Source of the DNA: Planctomycetota bacterium
GTDB taxonomy: Bacteria; Planctomycetota; Phycisphaerae; Sedimentisphaerales; Anaerohalosphaeraceae
NCBI GenBank assembly: GCA_016873215.1
Contig: VGXU01000005.1
Location: 1 to 64,000 of the forward strand
DNA: 64,000 bases
Direction of reading: 5' to 3'
The position numbers and the translations under genes were made by a program. The notes beneath the pieces were generated by a model. The model saw only the letters and a program-made list of their open reading frames with translations. It ran no database searches and was not told the origin of the DNA. Position 1 is the first letter of the stretch. Each line of letters starts with the position of its first letter. Of the stretch, positions 11,847 to 20,162 are shown in pieces.

Positions 11847-12239
11847 ATGAAAAATGTAGTTTTAAGAATATCTATTTTGATGATGCTGCATTTAGCCGGA
11901 TGTGTCAGCTCTTTACAACACGCAGGGAAAGTGCTTGTGAAGCATCCCAAAGGTGAAGTGCGTTATCCATCTCAAGTTGGGAATGCGGCAGGTTCAATAG
12001 TCGGCCTTCCGGCGTGTTTCGTTCTTTTACCTGTAACGATTCCGCTTGCCCATTGTCTTTTAGCTCTCGATAAATCCAGGGAGAATGCAGAGCGCCTGAT
12101 GTGGCTTCCGACTTATCCCGCGTTTTATTGTCAAAGCGTTGGTACTATATTAACTGGAGGCGTTCCCTATCTGCTTTTCGGATGGTGGGGCGTTAACGAA
12201 CCAGTTGCGGCAACAGAAAATAAATTAAGTGACAAATGA
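11847..12239 (+). CDS. Small lipoprotein, unknown function
   Basis: The protein has 130 residues with a lipobox LAGC at about residues 16-19 after a hydrophobic start, so it is probably an acylated envelope protein. There are two further hydrophobic stretches (about 48-68 and 95-112, the latter containing TILTGGVPYLLFGWWG), which is unusual for a soluble lipoprotein and could be membrane-embedded. It follows the radical SAM gene by 18 bases and is probably co-transcribed. The ribosome binding site is weak. I do not recognise the family, though it resembles small YceK-type lipoproteins in layout. Confidence 0.7.
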   Translation: MKNVVLRISILMMLHLAGCVSSLQHAGKVLVKHPKGEVRYPSQVGNAAGSIVGLPACFVLLPVTIPLAHCLLALDKSRENAERLMWLPTYPAFYCQSVGTILTGGVPYLLFGWWGVNEPVAATENKLSDK

Positions 12240-12260
12240 TTATTGAGAAAGGAAAGTACA

Positions 12261-12809
12261 ATGAAAAAGATGATGGTAATCAGTTTGGCGGTGGTGGCGA
12301 TGTTTGCGGCGGCATGTCAGATGTTCGACTGCGGCAAAGTTAAGGCGAGTTCAGCGGTGGTTAAACCGCTGCGGGTGGGCGTCTATGATTCGCGGTGTAT
12401 TACCATAGCGTATGTGCATTCAAAATTCAGCAAAAATGAAATACAAAAATTGTTTGACATCGTACATAAGGCGGAAAAAGAAGGAGATGTCAAAACCGCA
12501 CAGAGTACAAGAGAGATTGCCGAGTATATGCAGAAAAAAAGACATTCACAGGGGTTCGGCACGGCCCCGGTGGGTGAACTGCTGGAGCCGATTAAAGACG
12601 AAATGTCGAAGGTTGCCGAGCAGGCCGGGGTGGATATGATTGTCAGCAAATGGCAGGTGGATTATCAGGCAAAGGACGCTCATTTTGTGGATGTGACGGA
12701 CGCGATGGCGGCATTATACAATCCGGATGAAAAGACGCTGAAAATCATCGAAGAAATGAAAAAGCAGCAGCCGATTGCGGAAGAAGAACTTTTAAAGATG
12801 AAAGACTGA
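12261..12809 (+). CDS. Exported protein or lipoprotein, unknown function
   Basis: The protein has 182 residues from ATG 12261, preceded by GGAAAG; a TTG at 12243 would add six residues without reason. The signal peptide ends at AAAC (about residue 19), a possible lipobox. The mature part opens with a strand RVGVYDSRCITIAYV, continues as charged helices, and ends in a Lys/Glu-rich tail (KKQQPIAEEELLKMKD). The VYD-start followed by helices is reminiscent of OmpH/Skp-like periplasmic proteins, but similarity is low. It starts 21 bases after the preceding lipoprotein gene and is followed by a terminator, so it ends the sigma-54 operon. Confidence 0.75.
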   Translation: MKKMMVISLAVVAMFAAACQMFDCGKVKASSAVVKPLRVGVYDSRCITIAYVHSKFSKNEIQKLFDIVHKAEKEGDVKTAQSTREIAEYMQKKRHSQGFGTAPVGELLEPIKDEMSKVAEQAGVDMIVSKWQVDYQAKDAHFVDVTDAMAALYNPDEKTLKIIEEMKKQQPIAEEELLKMKD

Positions 12810-12817
12810 TGAGGTCA

Positions 12818-12840
12818 TTGTAAATTGACAATTGTAAACT
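12818..12840 (+). repeat. Dispersed repeat, CAATTGTAAATTG type (copy 1)
   Basis: CATTGTAAATTGACAATTGT is built of two partly inverted units. A related copy stands before the lipoprotein gene at 20112-20138. Confidence 0.7.
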
Positions 12841-12858
12841 GTAAAATACAGCAGGCAG

Positions 12859-12886
12859 GGTGGGCTTCTTGGCCCACCATTTTTTT
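12859..12886 (+). terminator. Rho-independent terminator ending the radical SAM/lipoprotein operon
   Basis: GGTGGGC and GCCCACC form a perfect 7-bp stem around a 6-base loop (TTCTTG), followed by A and seven T. It separates the lipoprotein genes from the hydrolase gene that starts 14 bases later. Confidence 0.85.
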
Positions 12887-12900
12887 AACGAGTGGAATAC

Positions 12901-13974
12901 ATGATTGAAATAGCACAAAACAAAAATGAGATTCAGGTCCGGATGGGCCGGCTGACCGGGCGAAACGGTGCGGTATACTCCGGCGAGATTCAATCGTATT
13001 TTGAGCATTACGGATTGGATTTTCCGGCGGCAAAGCATCATTTGGGCTGGTTTGAAAGCCGGGGTTTAAAACTGGCGGGGCATGTGTGGATGCCGTCCAA
13101 AGTCAAAAGTCAAAAGGTAAAAGGCAAAAGTGTGGACAATCCTGCGGATTGGAAATTTTTAACAGATTCCTCACCCCGCAAGGGGGTTCGGAATGACGAC
13201 CCCTTGAATGATAAGACTGCAATGGTGATTGTTCTGCATGGCTATCTCAATCATACGGGGCAGGTGAAGCATCTGATTGCGTCTCTCTTGGAAAACGATT
13301 TCGCCGTCGGTTCATTTGATCTGCCCGGGCACGGGCTCAGCGAAGGCCTGTCGGCGGCAGTGGGAGCTTTTTCGGATTATACACAGGCGCTGCTGGATTA
13401 TATTCTGACCATCCGGCCGTTTTGCGGCGGGCCTTTGCATTTTGTCGGGTTCAGTACAGGGGCGGGCGTCGGCATAGATTATCTTGTCCATGCCCGCCAA
13501 ACCGTCTTTGACAGGATTATTCTTGCCGCGCCGCTGATTCGCTGGCGGGGCTACTCGGCCTCCAAAGCGACGTATGCCTTCTACCGGGCATTTACCGACA
13601 GAGTCCGCCGGATGCCGCAAAAAAATTCATCCGACAACAATTTTCTTTCCTTTAACCGGAACGACGATTATCTTCATGGGCGGTATGTGGCGCTGGATTG
13701 GGTCAGGGCGCTCTATGACTGGAACGCCCGGCTGGCGGCGGCGACACCCTGTGATAAGGAGGTATTCATTTTGCAGGGCGACCGTGACACCACCGTTGAC
13801 TGGCGGTATAATCTTGGCCTGCTGCGGGCCAAATTCCCCGCCGCGAATGTGCAAATGGTAAAAGGAGCAAGACATGAATTATTCAATGAAAGCATTGAAT
13901 TACGCGAAGACTCTCTGGCGAAGATAACTGTTTGGCTGGCGAAGGAATGTCGGAATTCAAATGAAGTATCTTGA
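12901..13974 (+). CDS. Alpha/beta hydrolase, monoacylglycerol-lipase-like, with an inserted repeat
   Basis: The protein has 357 residues from ATG 12901; a GTG at 12892 is in frame. Seen: VLHGYLNHTG (oxyanion region), DLPGHGLSEG, the nucleophile elbow GFSTGAG (Ser), a late Asp in LQGDRDTTVDW and His in GARHELFNE, which together make a full catalytic triad of the serine hydrolase_4/lysophospholipase kind. Residues 67-102 are encoded by dispersed-repeat DNA (AAAGTCAAAAGTCAAAAGG..., then a reverse copy of the GTCATTCCGAAC unit) that keeps the frame. The insert is Lys-rich and lies just before the hydrolase core. It overlaps the next gene by 14 bases. It probably cleaves lysophospholipids or monoacylglycerols. 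Confidence 0.88.
   Translation: MIEIAQNKNEIQVRMGRLTGRNGAVYSGEIQSYFEHYGLDFPAAKHHLGWFESRGLKLAGHVWMPSKVKSQKVKGKSVDNPADWKFLTDSSPRKGVRNDDPLNDKTAMVIVLHGYLNHTGQVKHLIASLLENDFAVGSFDLPGHGLSEGLSAAVGAFSDYTQALLDYILTIRPFCGGPLHFVGFSTGAGVGIDYLVHARQTVFDRIILAAPLIRWRGYSASKATYAFYRAFTDRVRRMPQKNSSDNNFLSFNRNDDYLHGRYVALDWVRALYDWNARLAAATPCDKEVFILQGDRDTTVDWRYNLGLLRAKFPAANVQMVKGARHELFNESIELREDSLAKITVWLAKECRNSNEVS
13096..13198 (+). repeat. Dispersed repeat tract inside the hydrolase reading frame
   Basis: An AGTCAAAAGTCAAAAGG/TAAAAGGCAAAAG tract (13096-13131) matches, reversed, the TTTTACCTTTTGCCTTTG tract near 4236. It is followed, after about 33 bases, by a reverse copy of the GTCATTCCGAAC repeat (13165-13198). Confidence 0.8.
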
Positions 13975-14344
13975 AAACAAAAAGTATTCTTTCAAGACGG
14001 TTATATTAACGCTGGTTTTAACACATTTGTGTGCCATTGTACTAACATGGATTCTGTTATGGCCGGGGATAGAATCTTTTCTGGTGGTGCTGTATGCTGT
14101 TCCGGCAGTACTTTTCGCCTTCCCTGTGGGATTGATATACTATGTGGAGTGTGTCGAGTTTTCTGAAGCATGGGTCGGCTGGTTCGCGTTAATCTTTTTC
14201 TATCTTATGTACATTATGCTTTTTATTCTTGCCCTATGTTTTCGTGGAAAGAAAGCGTTTATAAGTATTCTGATTATATGGATAGCCTTATTAATCTTGA
14301 ACATCTACGGCTGTATTAAAGAATTTGGTAAAATTGATATATAG
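13961..14344 (+). CDS. Small integral membrane protein
   Basis: The protein has 127 residues with about four hydrophobic spans (about 13-33, 38-58, 70-92 and 98-118), short loops and few charges, so it is an inner-membrane protein. Its ATG lies 14 bases inside the end of the hydrolase gene, and it stops 13 bases before the LplT-Aas gene, so the three genes are almost certainly one operon. No family is recognised. Confidence 0.8.
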   Translation: MKYLENKKYSFKTVILTLVLTHLCAIVLTWILLWPGIESFLVVLYAVPAVLFAFPVGLIYYVECVEFSEAWVGWFALIFFYLMYIMLFILALCFRGKKAFISILIIWIALLILNIYGCIKEFGKIDI

Positions 14345-14357
14345 AGAAATTTTTCAA

Positions 14358-14386
14358 ATGGAAAATCGACAATCGAAAATCGACCA
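14358..14386 (+). repeat. Dispersed repeat, AATCGACAATCGAAAATCG type, forming the N terminus of a gene
   Basis: The first codons of the LplT-Aas gene contain AATCGACAATCGAAAATCGA. The same 19-20 bases occur in the korA-korB intergenic region (59757-59780), with a variant at about 3255-3272. Confidence 0.8.
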
Positions 14387-17300
14387 TTCCTTCGGCTGGC
14401 TCAATGTCACACAGTTTCTCGGTGCCGCCAACGATAATTTGTTCAAAGGCCTGATGATATTTCTGCTCATTGGCAAGCTTGGGCAGGACAAAGCGTCGTC
14501 AGTCAGCGCTGTTGCGGGGCTGGTGTTTGTGGTGCCGTTTCTGCTGTTCACGCCGTACGCCGGGACGCTGGCCGACCGATTCAGCAAGCGTCATATCATC
14601 GTTCTGGCTAAAATCGCCGAAATCGCGGCGATGGGGCTGGGGTGCCTGGCATTCTGGCTGTCCAGTCCGTTGCTGTGTTACGCGACGATGTTTATCATGG
14701 CCGCCCAAAGCGCGTTTTTCGGCCCGAGCAAATACGGCATTGTGCCGGAACTCGTCGAGCAGCACCGGCTTTCGCGGGCCAACAGCTCGCTGGAAGGAAT
14801 GACGTATCTGGCGATTGTAATTGGCATTGCCGCCGCGCCTGTGCTGACCCGTTTCACGCATGAAAATTATATATTTGCGCAGATGGCCTGTGTCCTGGTC
14901 GCCGTGCTTGGAACACTGACATCGTTATTTATTTGTACGACACCCGCCGGCGGGCAGGTAAGTCATTCGCATCCGGTTTTTTTGGTTGATGTCTGGCGGA
15001 CGATGCGGAGTATTAAAGCCGACGGTAATCTTGTCGCGGCGGTTTTCGGCGCGGCGTCGTTTATGTTTCTGGGAGGATTTGCCCAGCTTGACCTCATTCC
15101 CTATGGAATTCAGGTCTGCGGTTTTGACCAGATTGACAGCGGCTATTTATTTGTCATCGCAGCGGTTGGAATTGGTATGGGTTCGTTCTGGGCCGGGAAA
15201 CTCTCCGGACGCGGGCTGGAATCCGGGCTGGTTCCTTTTGGAGCATTACTGCTGGGGCTGGGGGCGGCGGGGCTTGCCGCAAGTCAGGCCAAAACGTGGA
15301 TTTATACGGAAATATTTCTGATGGGCATCGGCGCCGGTTTGTATATCGTGCCGATCCAGACGTTTGTCCAGATGCGGGCCGAACGTCAGATGCTCGGGCG
15401 GATTATCGCGGCGTCAAATTCGCTGGGCTGGATGGGCGTAGCGCTGGCTTCTGTCATCATAGGAGGTCTTGGCGGCTGGCTGGGAGTGCCGGCGGCAACA
15501 TTATTCATTGTATTGGGATGTTTAGGGTTAATCATTTTTGCAGTGTCTCTTTATTATCTGCGTGAATATGTTTTGCGGTTGGTACTTTCCGTCCCGATTC
15601 GGCTGGCTTATCGCATCCGCGTCTATGGCGAAGAAAATCTGCCAATCGATGGCGTGGCGCTCTTGGTCGCCAACCATTTGTCGTGGGTGGATGGATTGGT
15701 TTTGAGTGCTGTCCAGCATCGCCGAATTCGTTTTCTGGTGGATCGGCCGATTTATGAAAGCAAGCCAATGAATTATTTTTTCCGCTTTATCAAGGCGATC
15801 CCCATCAGTGCTGTTGACGGCCCGCGGCACATCATCGAATCCCTGCAGAAAGCCCGGCAGGCCATCGAGCAGGGCTATATGGTCTGCATCTTTGCCGAAG
15901 GAACATTGACGCGGACGGGACACATGGGCGCCTTTCGCGGCGGATTGGAAAAAATCGCCAAAACGACCGATTGCCCGATTATTCCTGTTTTTCTGGGCGG
16001 CTTGTGGGACAGCGTTTTCAGCTATCGCTACGGCAAACTGTTCTCACGGTTCCCAAAACCGCTGCCGTATCCGATTACGGTGCATTTTGGCAAGCCAATG
16101 CCGCCCGATTCTAACGCCCGGCAGATTCGACAGGCCGTACTCGAATTATCCTGTGACTGGATTGATTCGCGCAAACATCAGCGGCTCTCACTGGCGCAGA
16201 CCTTTGTCAAAATCGCCCGGCGAAACTGGACCCGACCCTGCATCGCCGACACGACGGGAAAGAAACTAACCTATAGCCAGACACTAATCGCGGCGATGGC
16301 GCTGGCGAAAAAGTATAAGCCGCTGCTGCGGCATCAGCAAAATATCGGCATTCTTCTGCCCTCCGGCGTTGCCGGCGTGCTGGCCAATGTCGCCGTCGGC
16401 TTCTTGCGAAAGACGGCGGTCAATCTGAATTATACCGCCTCGCTGGCCGACAGAGATATGGTCATAGAGCAATCCGGCCTGCAAACGATGGTGACTTCGC
16501 GGGCATTTCTCAAGAAGCTGGGCCTCGACCCTAATGACAAACGATATCTGTTCGTGGAAGACCTAACCGGGCGGATTACTGAAAAAGATAAAAAGAAAAT
16601 GTGGCTGAAAGCGCGATTTTGCCCTGCGCGGTGGGTCGGCGGATGGAGAAAAGTTAACCCCGACGACACCGCCGCGATTCTGTACTCGTCCGGCAGTTCC
16701 GCTCGACCCAAGGGCATCATGCTCAGCCACCACAATATCCTGTCAAATATGGAAACCGTCCGGATGATATTTAAATTCGACAGCACCACGCGATTGTGCG
16801 GCGTACTGCCGTTCTTCCACTCCTTCGGGATGACCTGCACGCTGTGGCTGCCGATTTTGTCCGGCGTCTCGGCGTATTATGTCTTTAATCCACTCGACGG
16901 CAAAACGGTGGGGCAGACCGTCAGCGAAAATCAATGCACGATATTATTTGCCACGCCGACATTTTTGGCGATGTATCTGCGCCGCTGTGAAAAAGATGAA
17001 TTCAGAAGCCTCAGGAACGTCGTCGTCGGGGCCGAAAAAATGAAAGCGTCGCTCGCCGATAGTTTCCAGGATTATTTCGGCATCCGCCCCCTCGAAGGCT
17101 ACGGCGCTACGGAGCTTTCGCCGATGGTTGCCCTCAATGTGCCCGACGTGGAAATCGACGGCGGCAGACAGCAGGGCACAAAAGAAGGCTCTGTCGGCAG
17201 ATGCATCCCCGGTGTCGCAACGAAGATAGTCGATGTTGAGACGGGACAGCCCGTCGAGCCGGGACAAGCGGGTGTATTATGGGTCAAGGGTGCAAACGTG

Positions 17301-17741
17301 ATGAAAGGGTATCTCAATGAGCCGGGAAAAACTGCCGAAGCGATTCAGGACGGCTGGTACAACACCGGCGATGTCGTGACGATTGATGACGAGGGATTTA
17401 TCACCATCACGGACCGGCTGGGACGTTTCGGAAAAATCGGCGGCGAAATGATATCACATACCGCCATTGAAGATGTCTGCCTTAAAGGATTAAATATTCA
17501 GGACCGCGTGCTGGCTGTTACAAGTATTCCTGATGAAAAGAAGGGGGAACGAATTGTGGTTCTCTATGTCGCCTCCGCCGTCGATGGCGATAAGTTATTC
17601 GAAGTCATCAATGCCAGTGATTTACCGAACCTGGCCAAACCCAAACGTGAGAATCTCATCGCCGTTGATGCCATCCCCACCCTCGGCTCCGGCAAAACCG
17701 ATTTCCAGCGAATCAAAAAAATCGCCGCGGAAAATATGTAA
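14358..17741 (+). CDS. Fusion of lysophospholipid flippase (LplT/MFS), PlsC acyltransferase and acyl-ACP synthetase
   Basis: The protein has 1127 residues from ATG 14358. Residues 1-410 form an MFS-type transporter with about 12 spans (QFLGAANDNLFKG and RAERQMLGRI are typical of LplT). At about 435-620 is a PlsC acyltransferase with NHLSWVD (the H-x4-D motif) and FAEGT. From about 650 to the end is an adenylate-forming synthetase with YSSGSSARPKGIMLSH, YGATELSP and WYNTGDV. In E. coli LplT and Aas are separate; together they import, re-acylate and recycle lysophospholipids. Here transport, acyl activation and acyl transfer are in one chain. The first residues (MENRQSKIDHS) are encoded by a copy of the AATCGACAATCGAAAATCG dispersed repeat. 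It follows the lipase-like gene that could supply its lyso-lipid. Confidence 0.93.
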   Translation: MENRQSKIDHSFGWLNVTQFLGAANDNLFKGLMIFLLIGKLGQDKASSVSAVAGLVFVVPFLLFTPYAGTLADRFSKRHIIVLAKIAEIAAMGLGCLAFWLSSPLLCYATMFIMAAQSAFFGPSKYGIVPELVEQHRLSRANSSLEGMTYLAIVIGIAAAPVLTRFTHENYIFAQMACVLVAVLGTLTSLFICTTPAGGQVSHSHPVFLVDVWRTMRSIKADGNLVAAVFGAASFMFLGGFAQLDLIPYGIQVCGFDQIDSGYLFVIAAVGIGMGSFWAGKLSGRGLESGLVPFGALLLGLGAAGLAASQAKTWIYTEIFLMGIGAGLYIVPIQTFVQMRAERQMLGRIIAASNSLGWMGVALASVIIGGLGGWLGVPAATLFIVLGCLGLIIFAVSLYYLREYVLRLVLSVPIRLAYRIRVYGEENLPIDGVALLVANHLSWVDGLVLSAVQHRRIRFLVDRPIYESKPMNYFFRFIKAIPISAVDGPRHIIESLQKARQAIEQGYMVCIFAEGTLTRTGHMGAFRGGLEKIAKTTDCPIIPVFLGGLWDSVFSYRYGKLFSRFPKPLPYPITVHFGKPMPPDSNARQIRQAVLELSCDWIDSRKHQRLSLAQTFVKIARRNWTRPCIADTTGKKLTYSQTLIAAMALAKKYKPLLRHQQNIGILLPSGVAGVLANVAVGFLRKTAVNLNYTASLADRDMVIEQSGLQTMVTSRAFLKKLGLDPNDKRYLFVEDLTGRITEKDKKKMWLKARFCPARWVGGWRKVNPDDTAAILYSSGSSARPKGIMLSHHNILSNMETVRMIFKFDSTTRLCGVLPFFHSFGMTCTLWLPILSGVSAYYVFNPLDGKTVGQTVSENQCTILFATPTFLAMYLRRCEKDEFRSLRNVVVGAEKMKASLADSFQDYFGIRPLEGYGATELSPMVALNVPDVEIDGGRQQGTKEGSVGRCIPGVATKIVDVETGQPVEPGQAGVLWVKGANVMKGYLNEPGKTAEAIQDGWYNTGDVVTIDDEGFITITDRLGRFGKIGGEMISHTAIEDVCLKGLNIQDRVLAVTSIPDEKKGERIVVLYVASAVDGDKLFEVINASDLPNLAKPKRENLIAVDAIPTLGSGKTDFQRIKKIAAENM

Positions 17742-17749
17742 CATCCCCT

Positions 17750-17812
17750 CCTCGGCTGTGAATTCGCCAGTTTTTTACGGCTTGACCTGTACGCAGGTCT
17801 AAACAGCCGAGG
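17750..17812. repeat. Inverted repeat after the LplT-Aas gene
   Basis: CCTCGGCTGT (17750-17759) and ACAGCCGAGG (17803-17812) are perfect inverted copies 43 bases apart, with a smaller ACCTG/CAGGT hairpin inside. No T-run follows. It could act as a long terminator-like structure between convergent genes. The GGCTGT core resembles the CACAGCCGCCC...GGCTGTG repeat near 59710. Confidence 0.5.
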
Positions 17813-17881
17813 CCGAGCAACAAAAGCATGGCTGGACTTTTTCAATAGCCCCACAGCCCATAGTTTCTAAAATGCGACAGG

Positions 17882-18439
17882 TTAATCTTGAAATTGCCGT
17901 AGCATTTCTACTTTTTTTTGCGGGGATGGGATTCCTTTTGCTACAATTTCAACATCTGCCTGTCCAGCGGAGGAGATTCCAATTGTACCAACATTGAATA
18001 TCCGCTCGAAAAAAGACTGTTCAATTAAAATATTTCGGATGTCTTTATGTCGCACCTCGGTTGTGAATTTAGAAAAAATCCCTTGTCGCAAAGTTGATCT
18101 TTTGTCTGAAATAATTAACGAGGTACACTTAGACTGAATAAACCAGAAGATATAGATCGGCAAACTGAGCGGGAAAAATAGAAGAAGAATTACAGCCGTA
18201 ATCGGGCGAGATCGAAGCCATACCGGATTGACCGAGCAGAGAATTTGTTCGCCTGCTTTTTCTTTTTTGGGTCCATCGCTGATTATTTTGTGAGGTTGCT
18301 GATCTTTTTGATGTTCGGCGATGGCTGACGATTTTAATTTTTTATCGCAAGCCCCACAGACGACCGCTCCATTGTGAATGTAAGCTGTTTCAAGTTTTCC
18401 GATTATTGCCTCGCAATTCGAACATTTTTCAAGCTGCAT
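17882..18439 (-). CDS. Zinc-ribbon and bacterial PH-domain (YdbS-like) membrane protein
   Basis: The protein has 185 residues from ATG 18439 (AGGGAAA upstream). Seen: an N-terminal C-x2-C...C-x2-C ribbon (CSNC, CGAC) in the first 40 residues, a low-complexity polar linker, a transmembrane region at about 85-107, then a bPH_2-type domain (LIISDKRSTLRQGIFSKFTTEVRHKDIRNI...) usual for YdbS/DUF304 proteins. The bPH domain probably lies on the cytoplasmic face. It is a single gene convergent to the LplT-Aas operon. Function unknown. Confidence 0.8.
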   Translation of the reverse strand: MQLEKCSNCEAIIGKLETAYIHNGAVVCGACDKKLKSSAIAEHQKDQQPHKIISDGPKKEKAGEQILCSVNPVWLRSRPITAVILLLFFPLSLPIYIFWFIQSKCTSLIISDKRSTLRQGIFSKFTTEVRHKDIRNILIEQSFFERIFNVGTIGISSAGQADVEIVAKGIPSPQKKVEMLRQFQD

Positions 18440-18781
18440 AGAGATTTCCCTGTTCTGCAATACCTTATATTTTTCATTTAATTAGGTACTGTTGTTATGT
18501 ATTATTTCCTCCGGTTATTGATAGGGTTATTATATCGTCCTGCCATAGGGCTAATCAAGGAAAAAACGGGGTATTGGCATAGTAGCCCCCGGACGGGGCA
18601 AAAAGAAAGAGTATTGCGAAACTCACAGCGTGGGGTTAGACTGACAGGTAAGACCGGATTCCGGATGAAAAATCGGCTCAATTTCGGGCAAAATGGAAAG
18701 TTCAGGCCGGATTTATCCGATATAAAGACGGATTCACAGGCCTTAAAATACGACGAAACATAAAAAACCAGGGAAAAATGA
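18440..18781. other. Intergenic region upstream of the clpP pair
   Basis: It contains the divergent starts of the PH-domain gene (minus) and clpP (plus). An open frame of 88 codons at 18497-18763 has only a weak AGG at 10 bases, a hydrophobic start and then a composition unlike a protein, so I do not call it a gene. No structured RNA is evident. Confidence 0.5.
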
Positions 18782-19441
18782 ATGATTTATCAGACGACAG
18801 ACTCGAATGAACGAAACGACGGCAAACTGCTGATGCCGGATGCGCGCTTGCAGGTCCAGTACCAGCGGACGCGCGAAATGACCCTCGACGACCTGCTGCT
18901 CGAAAATCGAATCGTATTTTTAATCGGGGAGATTTCCTACCGCTTAGCCGCCGAAGTCATTATGAAACTGCTGTACTTAGACAACCTCAAACGCGGTGTC
19001 GAAATCAGCCTCTATATCAATTCCCCCGGAGGCAGCGTCGATGACACCATGGCCATTTATGATACGATGCGGTTCATCGGCTCGCCGGTGGCAACATATT
19101 GTATCGGCCGGGCGCAGTCCGGCGGGGCGGTCATTCTGGCCGCCGGCACCAAAGGCAGACGGCACGCATTGCCGCACGCAAAAATTATGCTCCATCAGCC
19201 CTGGGGAGGCGTGACGGGACAGGCCGAGGATATCCGCATTCAGACCGAGGAAATCGTCAAGGCCAGAAAAATGATTAACGAAGTCCTGTCCAAACATACC
19301 GGCCTGACGCCGGAGAAACTGACAGAAGAGACGCAGCGAGATAGATATATGGACGCCCAGGAAGCCAAAGTATGGGGCCTCATTGACGACGTGCTGCACG
19401 AGCAGGAAGAAAAAGACGAAAAGAAAGACGAGAAAAAATAA
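18782..19441 (+). CDS. clpP: ATP-dependent Clp protease proteolytic subunit, divergent paralogue 1
   Basis: The protein has 219 residues from ATG 18782 with AGGG upstream. Seen: [10 protein letters not shown], the serine context GRAQSGGAV (usual ClpP has GQAASMGA), the catalytic His in KIMLHQPWGG, and Asp in DRYMDAQEAKVWGLID. So the triad is present but the nucleophile neighbourhood is unusual. The C terminus is a Lys/Glu/Asp-rich tail (EEKDEKKDEKK). It is followed 38 bases later by a second clpP. Mixed-subunit ClpP rings from tandem genes are known in several bacteria, and this copy may form the second ring. Confidence 0.93.
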   Translation: MIYQTTDSNERNDGKLLMPDARLQVQYQRTREMTLDDLLLENRIVFLIGEISYRLAAEVIMKLLYLDNLKRGVEISLYINSPGGSVDDTMAIYDTMRFIGSPVATYCIGRAQSGGAVILAAGTKGRRHALPHAKIMLHQPWGGVTGQAEDIRIQTEEIVKARKMINEVLSKHTGLTPEKLTEETQRDRYMDAQEAKVWGLIDDVLHEQEEKDEKKDEKK

Positions 19442-19479
19442 CCGCCGAAAACAATTCGGCTTGAAATAATGAGGAGTTT

Positions 19480-20109
19480 ATGACCATAGGCAATAATCTG
19501 GTACCCATCGTAATCGAAAAATCCGGCCGGGGAGAGCGGGCGTACGACATCTATTCGCGGCTGCTCAAAGACCGCATCATCTTTCTCGGCAGCCAGGTGG
19601 ACGACGATTCGGCCAACCTGATCATCGCGCAGATGCTGTTCCTGAGCAACGAGGATAGTACCTCGGACGTCCATTTCTATATCAATTCCCCCGGCGGCTC
19701 GATTACCGCCGGGCTGGCAATTTACGATACGATGAGGTTTTTACGCTGCCCCGTGGCGACGTACTGCGTCGGGCAGGCCGCCAGTATGGGAGCTTTTCTG
19801 TTTGCCGGCGGAGAAAAAGGAAAACGTTTTATCCTTCCCAACAGCCGCGTGCTTCTCCATCAGCCGCTGCTTAGCGGCGAGTTAATTGCCCCGGCGGCAG
19901 ACCTCGAAATCGAGGCGAAGGAAATCCTGCGGCTGCGAAGCCGGTTATATCGGATTCTGGCCGAACAGACCGGCAAAGAAAAGGCTCAAATCGAAAAAGA
20001 CTGCGACAGAAACCTCTGGCTGGAAGCCGACGAAGCCGTCGAGTATGGCCTGGCGGATTCCATCCTGCACAAGGAACCGGCCATCAAACACAAACCGCTG
20101 GAAGAATAA
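19480..20109 (+). CDS. clpP: ATP-dependent Clp protease proteolytic subunit, paralogue 2 (canonical)
   Basis: The protein has 209 residues from ATG 19480 with GAGGAG just upstream. Seen: [20 protein letters not shown] with the catalytic Ser, RVLLHQPL with the His, and [18 protein letters not shown] with the Asp, which is the standard ClpP arrangement. It differs from the neighbour at 18782 mainly in the nucleophile region and tail. The two probably form one operon. No clpX or clpA lies in the window. Confidence 0.96.
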   Translation: MTIGNNLVPIVIEKSGRGERAYDIYSRLLKDRIIFLGSQVDDDSANLIIAQMLFLSNEDSTSDVHFYINSPGGSITAGLAIYDTMRFLRCPVATYCVGQAASMGAFLFAGGEKGKRFILPNSRVLLHQPLLSGELIAPAADLEIEAKEILRLRSRLYRILAEQTGKEKAQIEKDCDRNLWLEADEAVEYGLADSILHKEPAIKHKPLEE

Positions 20110-20111
20110 GG

Positions 20112-20138
20112 AACAATTGTAAATTGGCAATTGGAAAT
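20112..20138 (+). repeat. Dispersed repeat, CAATTGTAAATTG type (copy 2)
   Basis: ACAATTGTAAATTGGCAATT sits between clpP and the lipoprotein gene. It is the relative of the copy at 12818-12840 and extends the downstream reading frame in a spurious way. Confidence 0.7.
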
Positions 20139-20162
20139 TACAAAATCAGGCGGGTAAATTGG

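Noticed and set aside
18497-18763. 88-codon frame upstream of clpP
   Set aside because: Hydrophobic start and basic tail look protein-like, but there is no good ribosome binding site and no recognisable family; left as intergenic.
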